Positions 6,616-16,023 of a DNA stretch of 34,248 nucleotides are shown here, piece after piece. Position 1 is the stretch's first letter, and every line of letters begins with the position of its first letter. Source of the DNA: Bacteroidaceae bacterium (GTDB lineage Bacteria > Bacteroidota > Bacteroidia > Bacteroidales > Bacteroidaceae); NCBI GenBank assembly GCA_024697945.1, contig JAILRU010000034.1, positions 1-34,248 of the forward strand. The letters run 5' to 3'. A model generated the notes under the pieces. The model made no database searches, was not told where the DNA came from, and saw only the letters and a program-made list of their open reading frames with translations. A program made the position numbers and the translations under genes.

Positions 6616-9600
6616 ATGAAGTCCCTTTTCCTGTCAATCCTCTGCCTGTTCACTCTGAGCCACATTGCAAAGGCGAGTGGCGAGATTAAGCAGGTGCCGT
6701 TTACCGATGTTCAGGTGAACGACCAGTTCTGGAAACAACGCCTCGACGTGATGCGCAATACGACCATCCGCTACGCCTTCCAGAAGTGTACGGATGCAGG
6801 CCAGCTGCGCAACTTCGAATACGCAGGCAAGATTGTCAGTGGTGAGGCGCAGGTGGGCGACCTGAAGTTCCAGTCGGGCAACCCCTACGACGATGCAGAG
6901 GTCTATAAGGTGCTGGAAGGTGCTTCATATGTGCTGACCACACAAAGGGACTCGGAGTTGGAAGCCTATTGCGATGGAGTAGTGGACCTTATCTGCTCGG
7001 CACAAGAGCCGGACGGCTACATCCAGACAAACTTTACCATCCACAACCCTCTCCACCCCTGGTACAATGGTGAGAAGTGGACCAGCGACTGGAACCTCTC
7101 GCACGAGACATTCAACGTGGCTGAACTCATCGAGGCCGCCATCGCCTATTATCAGGCAACGGGCAAGGACAAGCTGCTGAACTGCGCCAAGAAGGCTGCG
7201 GACAATATGCTGGGTGTCTTCAACGAGGACGGCATCAAGATGGCTCCAGGTCACGCTGTGGTCGAGATGGCTTTGGTGCGTCTCTACGAGTTGACGCGCG
7301 AGGAGCGATACCTGCTGGGCTGTAAGTTCTTCCTCGATTGCAGGGGCATCCGAAAGTTCGACCCCACAAGCGGCGACCAACGCGTGAACGGCAAGTACTG
7401 GCAGGACCATCTGCCCGCCGTCGAGCAACGCACAGCCGAAGGTCATGCGGTTCGCGCCATGTATTTCTATAGCGGTATGGCCGACTGGGTTCGCTACTCG
7501 GGCGACCAAGCCTACGAGACGGCTGTCACGGCCATTTGGGACAATATTGCCAGCAAGAAGTTCTACATCACCGGCGGCTTCGGATCACGTGACAACAACG
7601 AGGCTTTCGGCGAAGACTATGAGCTGCCCAATGCCTCAGCCTACTGCGAGACCTGTGCCTCGGTGGCAGGCAGTATGTTCAACCTCCGAATGTTCCGCCT
7701 GCACGGCGAAGGCAAGTACATCGATATGCTGGAGCGTGCCCTATATAATACGGTACTGGACGGCTACGGCATTGCGGGCAAGACGTTCTATTATCCCAAC
7801 CGTCTGGCTTCCACCGCACGTGGTGATGCCCGCTCGGAGTGGTTCGGCACCAGCTGCTGCCCGACAAACCTCTGCCGTCTCATACCCTCTGTCCCTGGCT
7901 ACATCTACGCCACCGACGATGATGCGCTCTACTGGAACCTCTTCGTGGCAAGCACGGCGACGGCAACCGTTGGCGATACAAAGTTCAATCTGACCGTCAC
8001 CGGCTCCTATCCCTACAAGGGAGAGATGAAGCTGACTTTCAACAATGTAGAAAGTCAATCGTCAAATAGTAAATATCTCAAGGTTCGCATTCCTGGCTGG
8101 GCTGTGAACAAGCCCGTGGAGAGTGACCTCTATACCTATACGAACCCGACCACAACACCTGTCGTCATCAAGCTCAACGGCGAGGAAGTGGCCTATACGG
8201 TTCAGGACGGATATGCTGTCCTGCAACACGACTGGAAGGCAGGCGATGAGGTAAGCCTCTCGCTTCCGATGGACATCCATCAGGTCGTCTCGAACGAGAA
8301 CCTGAAGACCAACAAGGGCCTCTGCTCCTATGAGCGTGGACCGATTGTCTATTGTGCAGAAGGCGTGGACAACGGAGGCAAGCTCGACAACCTCTTCATT
8401 CCGGAGGGAGCAACGGGCGCCTCCTCAACAGCACCATCGTCGTTGACCGGTCTCTTCAAGGGAGGCCTGCAGCAGCTGCGCATGAACGGCAAGGTCGGTA
8501 CTTTGAATGGCACCGAAGTGGAGACGGCAGACAGAGTGATACGCCTGGTTCCTTACTTCACCCGCGCCCATCGTGCCGCTTCGCCCATGCTCGTCTGGAT
8601 TCCTACGGACGAGAGCAAGATACAGCAGCCCATCCAGTTCATCGACGAGGTGATAATCTGCAACAGCGCCAGCGAACAGGCACACAACCTGCAAGGGCAG
8701 AACATGCGGACGGGCAGCGACCTCGGATGGCGCGACGCTCCAAACGGCTGGATCAGTTACGACCTCAAGATTGACCCCAAGCGTCCCACGGACCTCGTCC
8801 TGAAGCTATGGGGCAGCGACGGAGGCAACCGCCGTTTCGACATCTACTGCGACGGGACGGTCTTCTCCTACGAGGAACTCAACAGCTTTGCCCCCAACGA
8901 GTACTACTACATGCGGCACCCTATCCCCTATGACCTCACGAAGGACAAGGAGAAGGTGACCATAAAGATGCAGGCCATCAATGCCGAGAATACCGTGGGC
9001 GGCTTGTTCGGCGTCTATACAGCCCTCCCGGAGGATCTGCCGGAAGGGGCTATGACGGTCGATTACATGTGGACCACGAAAGCCTCCTCCCGCAGCAGCC
9101 ACAGATACAATAGCAACGGTGGCAGCGGCACTTTCCGCAACAGGACGTGGCTCGACGGCTCTGGAACGGTAGGACAGAGATGGACCATGAAAGTGAACAG
9201 CACCCATCGCAACTACCTGATGCTGCTCTATTGGGGCGACGAGGGCGATGTCCGCAACTTCGACATCATGTGCGACGATGTGCTGGTCGCTTCCGAAAGC
9301 CTGTGCCACAATGACCCTGGCCGCTTCATGATGCGCTGCTATCCCATCCCCGAGGAGGGAACCAGCGGTAAGGAGACCGTCCGCATCCACCTCACCTCGC
9401 CCACCGGCACCACGACTGGCGGCATCTTCTACGCCTACATGATAGCTGTCGTAGATGACGGGACAGGAATCGACGACGCTGTGCTCCTAAATGATAAATG
9501 GTCTAATGGTAAATGGTCAAATGGTAAATGTTATGACCTCAGTGGCTGCAAGATTGATTCTTCACTCCTCACTCTTCATTCTTCATTCAAGAAGGGCATC

Positions 9601-9633
9601 TGCATTGTCAATGGGAAAAAGATAGCTTATTAA
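6616..9633 (+). CDS. Secreted GH127 beta-L-arabinofuranosidase-type glycosidase
   Basis: A 1005-aa exported protein. Residues 1-20 are a signal peptide ending near AKASG. The GH127 catalytic barrel follows (about 25-650). The Zn/catalytic set of this family is present: E345 and C347 in YCETCASV, and C414-C415 in TSCCPTN, with C414 the expected cysteine nucleophile. Two copies of a C-terminal beta-domain follow (about 690-815 and 815-950), seen from repeats such as LKLWGSDGGNRRFDI and MLLYWGDEGDVRNFDI. The end carries the '..YDLSG....GI.IVNGKK' surface-protein tail, in which two residues differ from the usual form (SGCK for SGRR, GICI for GIYI). Two tandem arrays (9489-9532, 9557-9591) are read in frame just before and within that tail. 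The natural substrate is probably a plant arabinan or glycoprotein sugar, but this is family knowledge, not proof. Confidence 0.9.
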   Translation: MKSLFLSILCLFTLSHIAKASGEIKQVPFTDVQVNDQFWKQRLDVMRNTTIRYAFQKCTDAGQLRNFEYAGKIVSGEAQVGDLKFQSGNPYDDAEVYKVLEGASYVLTTQRDSELEAYCDGVVDLICSAQEPDGYIQTNFTIHNPLHPWYNGEKWTSDWNLSHETFNVAELIEAAIAYYQATGKDKLLNCAKKAADNMLGVFNEDGIKMAPGHAVVEMALVRLYELTREERYLLGCKFFLDCRGIRKFDPTSGDQRVNGKYWQDHLPAVEQRTAEGHAVRAMYFYSGMADWVRYSGDQAYETAVTAIWDNIASKKFYITGGFGSRDNNEAFGEDYELPNASAYCETCASVAGSMFNLRMFRLHGEGKYIDMLERALYNTVLDGYGIAGKTFYYPNRLASTARGDARSEWFGTSCCPTNLCRLIPSVPGYIYATDDDALYWNLFVASTATATVGDTKFNLTVTGSYPYKGEMKLTFNNVESQSSNSKYLKVRIPGWAVNKPVESDLYTYTNPTTTPVVIKLNGEEVAYTVQDGYAVLQHDWKAGDEVSLSLPMDIHQVVSNENLKTNKGLCSYERGPIVYCAEGVDNGGKLDNLFIPEGATGASSTAPSSLTGLFKGGLQQLRMNGKVGTLNGTEVETADRVIRLVPYFTRAHRAASPMLVWIPTDESKIQQPIQFIDEVIICNSASEQAHNLQGQNMRTGSDLGWRDAPNGWISYDLKIDPKRPTDLVLKLWGSDGGNRRFDIYCDGTVFSYEELNSFAPNEYYYMRHPIPYDLTKDKEKVTIKMQAINAENTVGGLFGVYTALPEDLPEGAMTVDYMWTTKASSRSSHRYNSNGGSGTFRNRTWLDGSGTVGQRWTMKVNSTHRNYLMLLYWGDEGDVRNFDIMCDDVLVASESLCHNDPGRFMMRCYPIPEEGTSGKETVRIHLTSPTGTTTGGIFYAYMIAVVDDGTGIDDAVLLNDKWSNGKWSNGKCYDLSGCKIDSSLLTLHSSFKKGICIVNGKKIAY
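9489..9532. repeat. In-frame 7/8-bp array in GH127 gene
   Basis: Units AAATGAT, AAATGGTC, TAATGGT, AAATGGTC, AAATGGT, AAATGTT. The alternating 7- and 8-bp lengths give a 15-bp step, so the protein repeats every five residues (NGKWS NGK). Confidence 0.9.
9557..9591. repeat. In-frame heptad array in GH127 gene
   Basis: Five 7-bp units: ATTCTTC, ACTCCTC, ACTCTTC, ATTCTTC, ATTCAAG. They encode the SSLLTLHSSFKK segment inside the C-terminal tail. Confidence 0.9.
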
Positions 9634-9672
9634 TTGAACAATTCTAAAAAAAAGAACATATAATTATCACAA

Positions 9673-10443
9673 ATGAAACAGACAAGATTATGGATATCTA
9701 CCGCCATCCTCAGCATCTGCGGCTTGGGCGTGCTCACTTCATGCTCGAATGATGATGATTCAGATTCTAAGAACAGCTCGGTTCGCCTGACAGCCATGCA
9801 TCAGGTGAAAACTATAGAACTGGTTACCGAAACGAAGGACACGAAGTATGTGTGGGAGAACGGATTGCTTACACGTGAAGTGTCATCTACTAACAGGATG
9901 ACTAATTACGAAGTCGAGGAGTCATACGTTTACAACGACAAAAAGCTTTACACGGAGAAGCATTCCTCAGACGGCTTATATAACTACTATTTCTCCTACG
10001 AAAACGACCGTCTCGTCAAAATGGAGGAAAAGTCTAACGGCAAAATCATAGCAACTTGCGAAGCTTCATACAACGCTGAAGGCAATATCTCGGAGATTCT
10101 CTACACTTATATCACAGCAGAATTAAAAGAAGTCTCCATGAAGTACTACCTCACATGGCAGGACGGCGATTTGACACAGGCTGTCATTGAGTATTTAAGC
10201 ACCGAACGGCCCAGCACTACCCTCACTTTCTTGTATGACAAGTATCCTTCGGCCTATACCGGTATGCCCATAGGCACCTCCCTCATAGACCCCACCGCGC
10301 TTGCGTTGCACGCCTCCAAGCACAACCTCATCGAGAACGGCGACAATTTAGTATATTACCACGGACGGCTCATCTCGATTGTCAGTGCCGACAGCAAGAC
10401 CCAAACCTTCTTCACCTACAGCGACGGCACCGGCAAACGTTAA
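9673..10443 (+). CDS. Surface lipoprotein of unknown function
   Basis: A 256-aa lipoprotein. The signal peptide ends with lipobox LTSC (Cys24), followed by SNDDDSD, an acidic patch of the kind that directs Bacteroidota lipoproteins to the cell surface. The rest is rich in beta-strands with Tyr-containing YD-like turns (YVYNDKKLY, YFSYENDRLVKM, ASYNAEGNI), similar in style to DUF4595/RHS-like repeat proteins. No catalytic motif is seen. It starts 39 bp after the GH127 gene, so the two may be co-transcribed. A convergent terminator follows at 10471. Function unknown. Confidence 0.75.
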   Translation: MKQTRLWISTAILSICGLGVLTSCSNDDDSDSKNSSVRLTAMHQVKTIELVTETKDTKYVWENGLLTREVSSTNRMTNYEVEESYVYNDKKLYTEKHSSDGLYNYYFSYENDRLVKMEEKSNGKIIATCEASYNAEGNISEILYTYITAELKEVSMKYYLTWQDGDLTQAVIEYLSTERPSTTLTFLYDKYPSAYTGMPIGTSLIDPTALALHASKHNLIENGDNLVYYHGRLISIVSADSKTQTFFTYSDGTGKR

Positions 10444-10470
10444 ACGTCCAACGTCAACTGACAGCATACA

Positions 10471-10510
10471 AAAGAAGGACCTCTGCCCCATCAGGCGGAA
10501 GTCCTTCTTT
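10471..10510. terminator. Bidirectional terminator
   Basis: AAAGAAGGAC (10471-10480) pairs with GTCCTTCTTT (10501-10510) across a 20-nt loop. It lies between the convergent lipoprotein and symporter genes and has A- and T-rich flanks on both sides. Confidence 0.75.
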
Positions 10511-10527
10511 AGTTAATATCTCTTCTT

Positions 10528-12222
10528 TTACCAGAAATAGACGTAGAACGCTACGGTGATACCGATGATGACCAACGTGTGGAATACATCCCATCCGTTC
10601 CAGCTGGCACGGGTGGCAGCAATCTGCTCCGGCGTGGAGGTACCAAACACCAGACCCTGTATCTTCTCCTTGCTCGGAGCCTCGGTGATGAGCGATACGA
10701 AGATGACTACCAGACAGCAGACAACCAGCATCACACCACAGAAGAACAGCCAGTTGAAGTCGTAGAACACAGCCTTGAACCAGTTGTCGGCAGCATCCGT
10801 CACATTACTGTAATAGACCTTGGCACCCAAACGCGTCAGGCCGATGATGATACCTGAGAGCAAGCCCCACTGACCACCCTTTGCAGAAGCACGTTTCCAA
10901 GTAATGCCCAACAGGAAGGTGGCAGCAATACCTGGAGCCAGCACGCTCTGAACGTCCTGCAGGTAGTTATAGAGCACGTTTCCTACGCTGCGCATGATGG
11001 GAATCCACAGGATGCCGAGAATCACGATGACAACAGTAGCGGTCTGACCGATGCGTACCAGACTCTTCTCAGATGTCTGGGGCTTCAGGCGCTTCCAGAA
11101 GTCGATGGTGAACAGCATTGCGGAACTGTTGAACAGCGAAGCTAACGACGACATCAGGGCAGCCAGGATGCCGCAGACCACAAGACCCTTCACGCCCGCA
11201 GGCAGAATCTTTGCCACGAGGGTGGGGAAGGCGGCATCAGCATTCGGTGAACCGTCGGGAAGCAAAGGCAAGAATGACGCACCGGCACCCATACTCTTCT
11301 GGTGCAGGGCAAGGGCAATCATGCCGGGAATGAGGAACAGGAACACGGGCAACAGCTTCAGGTACGCACCAAAGATGGTACCGCGGCGGCTCTCCCGCTC
11401 GTTCTTGCCGGACAGCACACGCTGAACGATATATTGGTCCGTGCACCAGTACCAGAAGCCGATAACGGCAGAACCTATCAAGGCACCCAACCAGGGATAC
11501 TGCGGGTCACTGTTTGAACGCATCAGGTGAATCATCGAACCCGTGGCACCTTCGTAGCTCGGTTTCACATCACAATATTGGAGCATCTGGTCCCAACTGC
11601 CTATGGCCTTCAAACCCAGGACAAGGATGATGAGTGAGCCAAGCAACAGGATAGGTGTCTGGAGAACAGAGGTGTAGAGCACCGACTTCATACCACCGAA
11701 GATGGTGTAGAGGGCAGTGATGACCACCAGGCCGATAGCGGCAATCCAGAAGAAGTCTATACCCCACAGTTCCTTGATGCCGAACACCTGCTGGAACACA
11801 AGACCGCCTGCATACACCGTGACAGCCACCTTTGTCAACACGTAGGATATCAGCGAGATGACACTGAGGATGGTTCGGCTCTGCGTATTGTAGCGACGCT
11901 CCAGGAACTCTGGCATCGTATAAACCATCGAGCGCGTGTAGAACGGCACGAACACCCAGCCCAGAATCAGGATCATCCAGCCCTGAATTTCCCAGTGGGC
12001 CATAGCCATACCCGACGAAGCACCCGCACCGGCCAGGCCGATGAGGTGTTCCGAACCAATGTTAGAAGCGAAGATAGATGCACCGATGGCAATCCACGTG
12101 GCATCCTTACCGCCGAGGAAATAGTCTGCCGAGTTGTCATTCTTCTGGGAGACGACCCAGAGCACAATGCCGATTAGCGCACAGCAGAACACGCCAATGA
12201 CAATCCAGTCTAATAAAGCCAT
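10528..12222 (-). CDS. Na+/galactose-type symporter (SSS family)
   Basis: A 564-aa integral membrane protein of the sodium:solute symporter family, close in length and motifs to vSGLT of Vibrio. Visible are YFLGGKDATWIAIGASIFASN, the MPEFLERRYN motif, GGMKSVLYTS and about 14 hydrophobic segments. It would import galactose or glucose with Na+. It is the last gene of the minus-strand operon mutarotase - MFS permease - galactokinase - symporter, which makes galactose the likely substrate. A long octad array and hairpin separate it from galK, 84 bp upstream. It is the second sugar transporter in the same operon. Confidence 0.9.
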   Translation of the reverse strand: MALLDWIVIGVFCCALIGIVLWVVSQKNDNSADYFLGGKDATWIAIGASIFASNIGSEHLIGLAGAGASSGMAMAHWEIQGWMILILGWVFVPFYTRSMVYTMPEFLERRYNTQSRTILSVISLISYVLTKVAVTVYAGGLVFQQVFGIKELWGIDFFWIAAIGLVVITALYTIFGGMKSVLYTSVLQTPILLLGSLIILVLGLKAIGSWDQMLQYCDVKPSYEGATGSMIHLMRSNSDPQYPWLGALIGSAVIGFWYWCTDQYIVQRVLSGKNERESRRGTIFGAYLKLLPVFLFLIPGMIALALHQKSMGAGASFLPLLPDGSPNADAAFPTLVAKILPAGVKGLVVCGILAALMSSLASLFNSSAMLFTIDFWKRLKPQTSEKSLVRIGQTATVVIVILGILWIPIMRSVGNVLYNYLQDVQSVLAPGIAATFLLGITWKRASAKGGQWGLLSGIIIGLTRLGAKVYYSNVTDAADNWFKAVFYDFNWLFFCGVMLVVCCLVVIFVSLITEAPSKEKIQGLVFGTSTPEQIAATRASWNGWDVFHTLVIIGITVAFYVYFW

Positions 12223-12224
12223 AA

Positions 12225-12280
12225 TTGAAAAGTTAAAAGGTTAAAAGGTGAAAAGGTAAAAAATCTTCACCTCTTCACCT
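12225..12280. repeat. Octad array and hairpin between galK and the symporter
   Basis: Seven 8-bp units: TTGAAAAG, TTAAAAGG twice, TGAAAAGG, TAAAAAAT, CTTCACCT twice. The left half (AAGGTGAAAAGG) and right half (CTTCACCTCTTCACC) are nearly complementary, so the transcript can fold. The array ends two bases from the symporter start codon and might tune its translation. Confidence 0.85.
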
Positions 12281-12306
12281 TTCCATTTTTTTAATTTTTC
12301 ACCTTA

Positions 12307-13467
12307 TTAGCAAAGTTTGCGGGCGCCGTCGCCGATGACTACGTCGATGACGATGGGCTTCTTGCCGTACTTCTTCTCGAACTTCTCGACAACCACTTTC
12401 TTGAAGTTGTCAGCCAGCTCGTCGGAAACGAGGTTGATGGTGCAACCACCGAAGCCGCCTCCCATGATGCGGGAACCCGTAACGCCACATTCCTTGGCAA
12501 TGTCGTTCAGGTAGTCGAGCTCTTCGCAGCTTACCTCATACTCCTTGGACAGACCGTAATGGGTGTCGTACATCATCTGACCTACTTTCTCGTAGTCGTC
12601 AGCCTCAAGGGCCTTGCAGACTGCCAGCACGCGAACCACCTCGCCGATGACGTAGCGTGCACGCTTGTATTCAGCTCCTGTGATGTCGTCCTTCACTTCG
12701 TCGAGCATCTCCATCGTAGCATCTCGCAGGCTCTTCACCTCGGGGTGCTTCTTGCTGATAATCTCTGCCACGTGCTCGCACTGGAGGCGACGCTCGTTGT
12801 AGGGAGAGCCCTTCAGTTCGTGCTTCACGCAGCTGTTGACGAGTACGAGCTGATAGCCTTTCGGATGCCAGGGGAAGTACTCAACCTCACCACTGCGGCA
12901 GTCCATACGCATCAGGTGACCGGCTTTGCCAAGACAGCTGATGGCCTGGTCCATGATACCGCAGTTCACGCCGATGTACTTGTGCTCGGTGCGCTGACCG
13001 ACGCGGGCAAGTTCCATGCGCTCAATCTTGTTATCGCCGAAGAGGTCGTTCAGACCGAATGCGTAGGTGCTCTCGAGGGCGGCTGAGGAACTCATGCCTG
13101 CGCCAAGGGGCACGTCACCGGCGAAAGCTGTGTTGAAGCCCTCAACGGGAACGCCAAGTGCCATCATCTCGCGGCATACGCCGTAGATGTAGCGGGCCCA
13201 TGTTGCGGTGGGGCCTTTTTCGTCGTCGAGAGAGAATTCGGTGTAGTCCTTGAGGTCGATGGAGTAGGCGCGGACGTCGCGGGTGCCGTTGGGCTTGATT
13301 TCTGCAATCATTCCCTGCTCTACTGCGCCTGGGAATACGTAACCATTGTTATAGTCTGTATGTTCGCCAATCAGGTTGATACGGCCAGGGGAAGCATATA
13401 CGGAGCCTGTGGTGCCGTCGAAGTGCTTGATGAAGCGACTGCGAACGTCTTCGATTGTTAATTTCAT
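12307..13467 (-). CDS. galK: Galactokinase
   Basis: A 386-aa GHMP kinase that phosphorylates alpha-galactose at C1 in the Leloir pathway. The galactokinase signature GRINLIGEHTDYNNGYVFP is near residues 28-46, the ATP-binding PLGAGMSSSAALE near 121-133, and MGGGFGGCT near residue 340. Length is normal and the end is complete. It lies between the MFS permease and the Na+ symporter in the galactose operon. The 40-bp upstream gap holds a heptad array that reaches within seven bases of the start codon. Confidence 0.97.
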   Translation of the reverse strand: MKLTIEDVRSRFIKHFDGTTGSVYASPGRINLIGEHTDYNNGYVFPGAVEQGMIAEIKPNGTRDVRAYSIDLKDYTEFSLDDEKGPTATWARYIYGVCREMMALGVPVEGFNTAFAGDVPLGAGMSSSAALESTYAFGLNDLFGDNKIERMELARVGQRTEHKYIGVNCGIMDQAISCLGKAGHLMRMDCRSGEVEYFPWHPKGYQLVLVNSCVKHELKGSPYNERRLQCEHVAEIISKKHPEVKSLRDATMEMLDEVKDDITGAEYKRARYVIGEVVRVLAVCKALEADDYEKVGQMMYDTHYGLSKEYEVSCEELDYLNDIAKECGVTGSRIMGGGFGGCTINLVSDELADNFKKVVVEKFEKKYGKKPIVIDVVIGDGARKLC

Positions 13468-13473
13468 AGAAAG

Positions 13474-13502
13474 TTTTGAATTTTGAATTTATAAATTTTG
13501 AA
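13474..13502. repeat. Heptad array in front of galK
   Basis: TTTTGAA twice, an 8-bp TTTATAAA, then TTTTGAA. It sits between the MFS permease stop and the galK start codon. Confidence 0.85.
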
Positions 13503-13507
13503 TTATA

Positions 13508-14797
13508 TCAGTCCACTTTAATGTCCTTATTGACATTCTTGCAGCCAATCAGGCTGTAGTAAAGCATATAAACGAGCATGGCAATTACAAGCCAGTAGCT
13601 GTTCATGTAACCTGCGGCCTTTGCAATATACTCCTGAATCAGAGGCATTATGCCGCCACCAACTACCAGTGTCATGAAGATACCGGAAGCCTGCTCTGTG
13701 TATTTGCCCAGACCTTCCACTGCCATATTGAAGATGCAGCCCCACATGATGCTGGTGCACATTCCACAGAGTACCAGGAAGAGACAGCTCAGAGGAACCT
13801 GGAACATAGCAAAGCCGTCAGCTGCACTGTAGCCAGGCATGCTGATTGTGGTGGTCTTGGGGATGGAGATGGCAATGAGAATCAGGATAATGGCAATCGT
13901 ACTCATGGTAATCATCTGGGCGCGGCTGCTGACCTTGCCAGAAACCAATGTGCTGCTGAAACGGCCTACCATCATAAGCAGCCAGTAGATTGCAGCAATA
14001 GCGCCACCGATGGCGGCTCCGTTCTCTATAATGCCTGCACCCTTCTCGGAAGCATCGGAGAGGTAGAAGATAACCTGTGCGGGAATACCGATCTCGATAC
14101 CTACATAGAAGAAGATAGCTACGGCACCCAGTACGAAGTGGCGGAAATTCCATGCACTGTGCTCATATACCGTTGTATTACGCTCCTGAGCGGGTTCGGG
14201 AATGGACAGGCTGGAGATGATGATGAATGAAATGGCAAATACGCCCATTGCAATGAACAGCAGGGGAGACACGTCAGACATAGCGGTCTTGTCTGTTACG
14301 GTACCTACGAGAGCACCAACCAACAGAGGAGTCAGTGTGCCAGTCAGAGAGTTCAGAGTACCACCAGTCTGGATGAGCTGGTTGCCCTTGTTGCCACCGC
14401 CGCCCAGAATGTTAAGCATGGGGTTCACAACGGTGTTGAGCATACATACGCAGAAGCCGCAAACGAAAGCTCCCAACAGGTAAACATAGATAGCGGAATC
14501 CTGCAGGAACTCGTAGCTCGACAGATACTGAATGCAAATGCCGATGAAACCAACTGCAAGTGCAATCAGAGTGGTCTTCTTGTAGCCGACCTTGATGAGC
14601 ATCTTACCTGCGGGAATACCCATGAACAGATAAGCTGCGAAGTTCATCATGTTACCCATCATGCCAGCCCAGTCATATTGGTTCTTCCAAATAGTACCAA
14701 ACGGTGCAGCCATGTTGGTTACGAAACTAATCATCGCGAAGATGAAACACATCGTGATAATAGCAATGATGTTGCTATTAGATTTTGTTTGTGACAT
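13508..14797 (-). CDS. MFS sugar permease, FucP/GluP-like
   Basis: A 429-aa membrane protein with about 12 hydrophobic segments. The central NPMLNILGGGGNKGNQLIQ and GTLNSLTGTLTPLLVGAL resemble motifs of the FucP/GluP (fucose, glucose/galactose) permeases of the major facilitator superfamily. It is preceded by galM and followed by galK in one operon, so galactose or glucose import with H+ is likely. The gap to galM is 33 bp and contains three TTTATTG-type heptads plus an A-run just before the start. Confidence 0.88.
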   Translation of the reverse strand: MSQTKSNSNIIAIITMCFIFAMISFVTNMAAPFGTIWKNQYDWAGMMGNMMNFAAYLFMGIPAGKMLIKVGYKKTTLIALAVGFIGICIQYLSSYEFLQDSAIYVYLLGAFVCGFCVCMLNTVVNPMLNILGGGGNKGNQLIQTGGTLNSLTGTLTPLLVGALVGTVTDKTAMSDVSPLLFIAMGVFAISFIIISSLSIPEPAQERNTTVYEHSAWNFRHFVLGAVAIFFYVGIEIGIPAQVIFYLSDASEKGAGIIENGAAIGGAIAAIYWLLMMVGRFSSTLVSGKVSSRAQMITMSTIAIILILIAISIPKTTTISMPGYSAADGFAMFQVPLSCLFLVLCGMCTSIMWGCIFNMAVEGLGKYTEQASGIFMTLVVGGGIMPLIQEYIAKAAGYMNSYWLVIAMLVYMLYYSLIGCKNVNKDIKVD

Positions 14798-14807
14798 AAA
14801 AAAAAAG

Positions 14808-14828
14808 TTTATTGGTTATTGTTTATTG
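14808..14828. repeat. Short heptad array before the MFS permease
   Basis: TTTATTG, GTTATTG, TTTATTG, located in the 33-bp gap between galM and the permease gene. Confidence 0.75.
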
Positions 14829-14830
14829 TA

Positions 14831-15919
14831 TTAAATCTCTATTCCAAACTTATAGATTGTCTTCTGTCTGTAGATATCACCAGCTTTGAGGATGGTGCTG
14901 GGGAAGTAGGCGCGGTTGGGAGAGTCGGGGAAGTGCTGTGCCTCGAAGCAGAGGGCGCTGTACTTGGGATAGGTGGCGCCTCCGTTGCCTGTAAAGCCGC
15001 TCAACCAGTTGCTGCTGTAGAACTGTACGCCTGGCTCTGTGGTCCACATCTCCATCTTGCGGCCGCTGACGGGTTCTACGCACTTCACGGCATAGGACAG
15101 CTCACCTGGTTCGCGCTTGTTCAGCACGAAGCAATGGTCGTAGCCGGTGCCGTTGACTATCTGCTGGTTGCAGGTGTCGCCGATGCGCTCGCCCACGGCG
15201 TGCGGTGTACGGAAATCGAAGGGCGTGCCTTCCACTTTCAGGATTTCGCCCGTCGGAATGCTCGTCTCATCGATGGGAATGAAGAAGTCGGCATTGATGG
15301 TGAGGATGTTGTTCAGGGCTTCGGGTGTGGGATTGGCAATGCCAGCCAGGGAGAAGAAACCGTGCGAAGTCATGTTGACGGGGGTCTTCTTGTTGGTGGT
15401 GCCGCGATAGTCGATGATGAGTTCATCGTCCTCTGTCAGGCTGTACTTCACGTTCATGTGCAACTCGCCTGGGAAGCCTTCTTCATAGTAGGCTGAAATG
15501 TAGCGCAGCACCAGTTCGTGCTCGTTGATTTGCTCTGCATCCCAGACACGTGCATGGAAACCTGTGGGACCGCCGTGCAGGTGGTTGGGACCGTTGTTGA
15601 TGGCGAGGCTGTAGTCCTTGCCGTTCATGATGAAGTGTCCCTTGGCGATGCGGTTGCCGTAGCGTCCTACCAGAGTGCTGAGGAAGGGCTCAGGACTGTT
15701 GATGACATTCTGGATGCTGTCGTGTCCCTGAATAACATTGGCCATCTTGCCTTCCTTGTCGGGAACCATGATGGCCATTATTGCACCGCCGTAGTTGGTG
15801 ATGCTTACTTCCATACCGTTGCTGTTGGTGAGGGTGTAGAGGTCTGTCTCCTTACCCTGTACGACAGCTTGGAAGTTTTCTCTCTTTAGTCCAGAAATAA
15901 GTACGTTGTCCATAGGCAT
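14831..15919 (-). CDS. galM: Aldose 1-epimerase (galactose mutarotase)
   Basis: A 362-aa mutarotase that interconverts beta- and alpha-galactose before galactokinase. The family residues are visible: the His in NHLHGGPTGFH, the second His in NMTSHGFFSLAG (where many members have NHSYFNL), and the Glu in ALCFEAQHFPDSPN. Full length and without an export signal, so cytoplasmic. It is the first gene of the galactose operon, driven by a strong promoter at 15993-16023. The leader is about 65 nt and AT-rich. Confidence 0.95.
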   Translation of the reverse strand: MPMDNVLISGLKRENFQAVVQGKETDLYTLTNSNGMEVSITNYGGAIMAIMVPDKEGKMANVIQGHDSIQNVINSPEPFLSTLVGRYGNRIAKGHFIMNGKDYSLAINNGPNHLHGGPTGFHARVWDAEQINEHELVLRYISAYYEEGFPGELHMNVKYSLTEDDELIIDYRGTTNKKTPVNMTSHGFFSLAGIANPTPEALNNILTINADFFIPIDETSIPTGEILKVEGTPFDFRTPHAVGERIGDTCNQQIVNGTGYDHCFVLNKREPGELSYAVKCVEPVSGRKMEMWTTEPGVQFYSSNWLSGFTGNGGATYPKYSALCFEAQHFPDSPNRAYFPSTILKAGDIYRQKTIYKFGIEI

Positions 15920-15992
15920 TAAATGTATTTACAATTTGAAAATTTACTATTTACTATATTTATATACTATTTCAAAATGACGAAATTTCTTG

Positions 15993-16023
15993 CAAATATA
16001 CAAAAAAAATCCTTCGCGTCAAA
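15993..16023 (-). promoter_or_regulatory. Galactose operon promoter
   Basis: On the minus strand TTTG (16023-16020), a 19-bp spacer and TATATTTG (16000-15993) form the best-matching Bacteroidota promoter in the window. The -33 element lies in the loop of the folC terminator hairpin. Confidence 0.85.
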
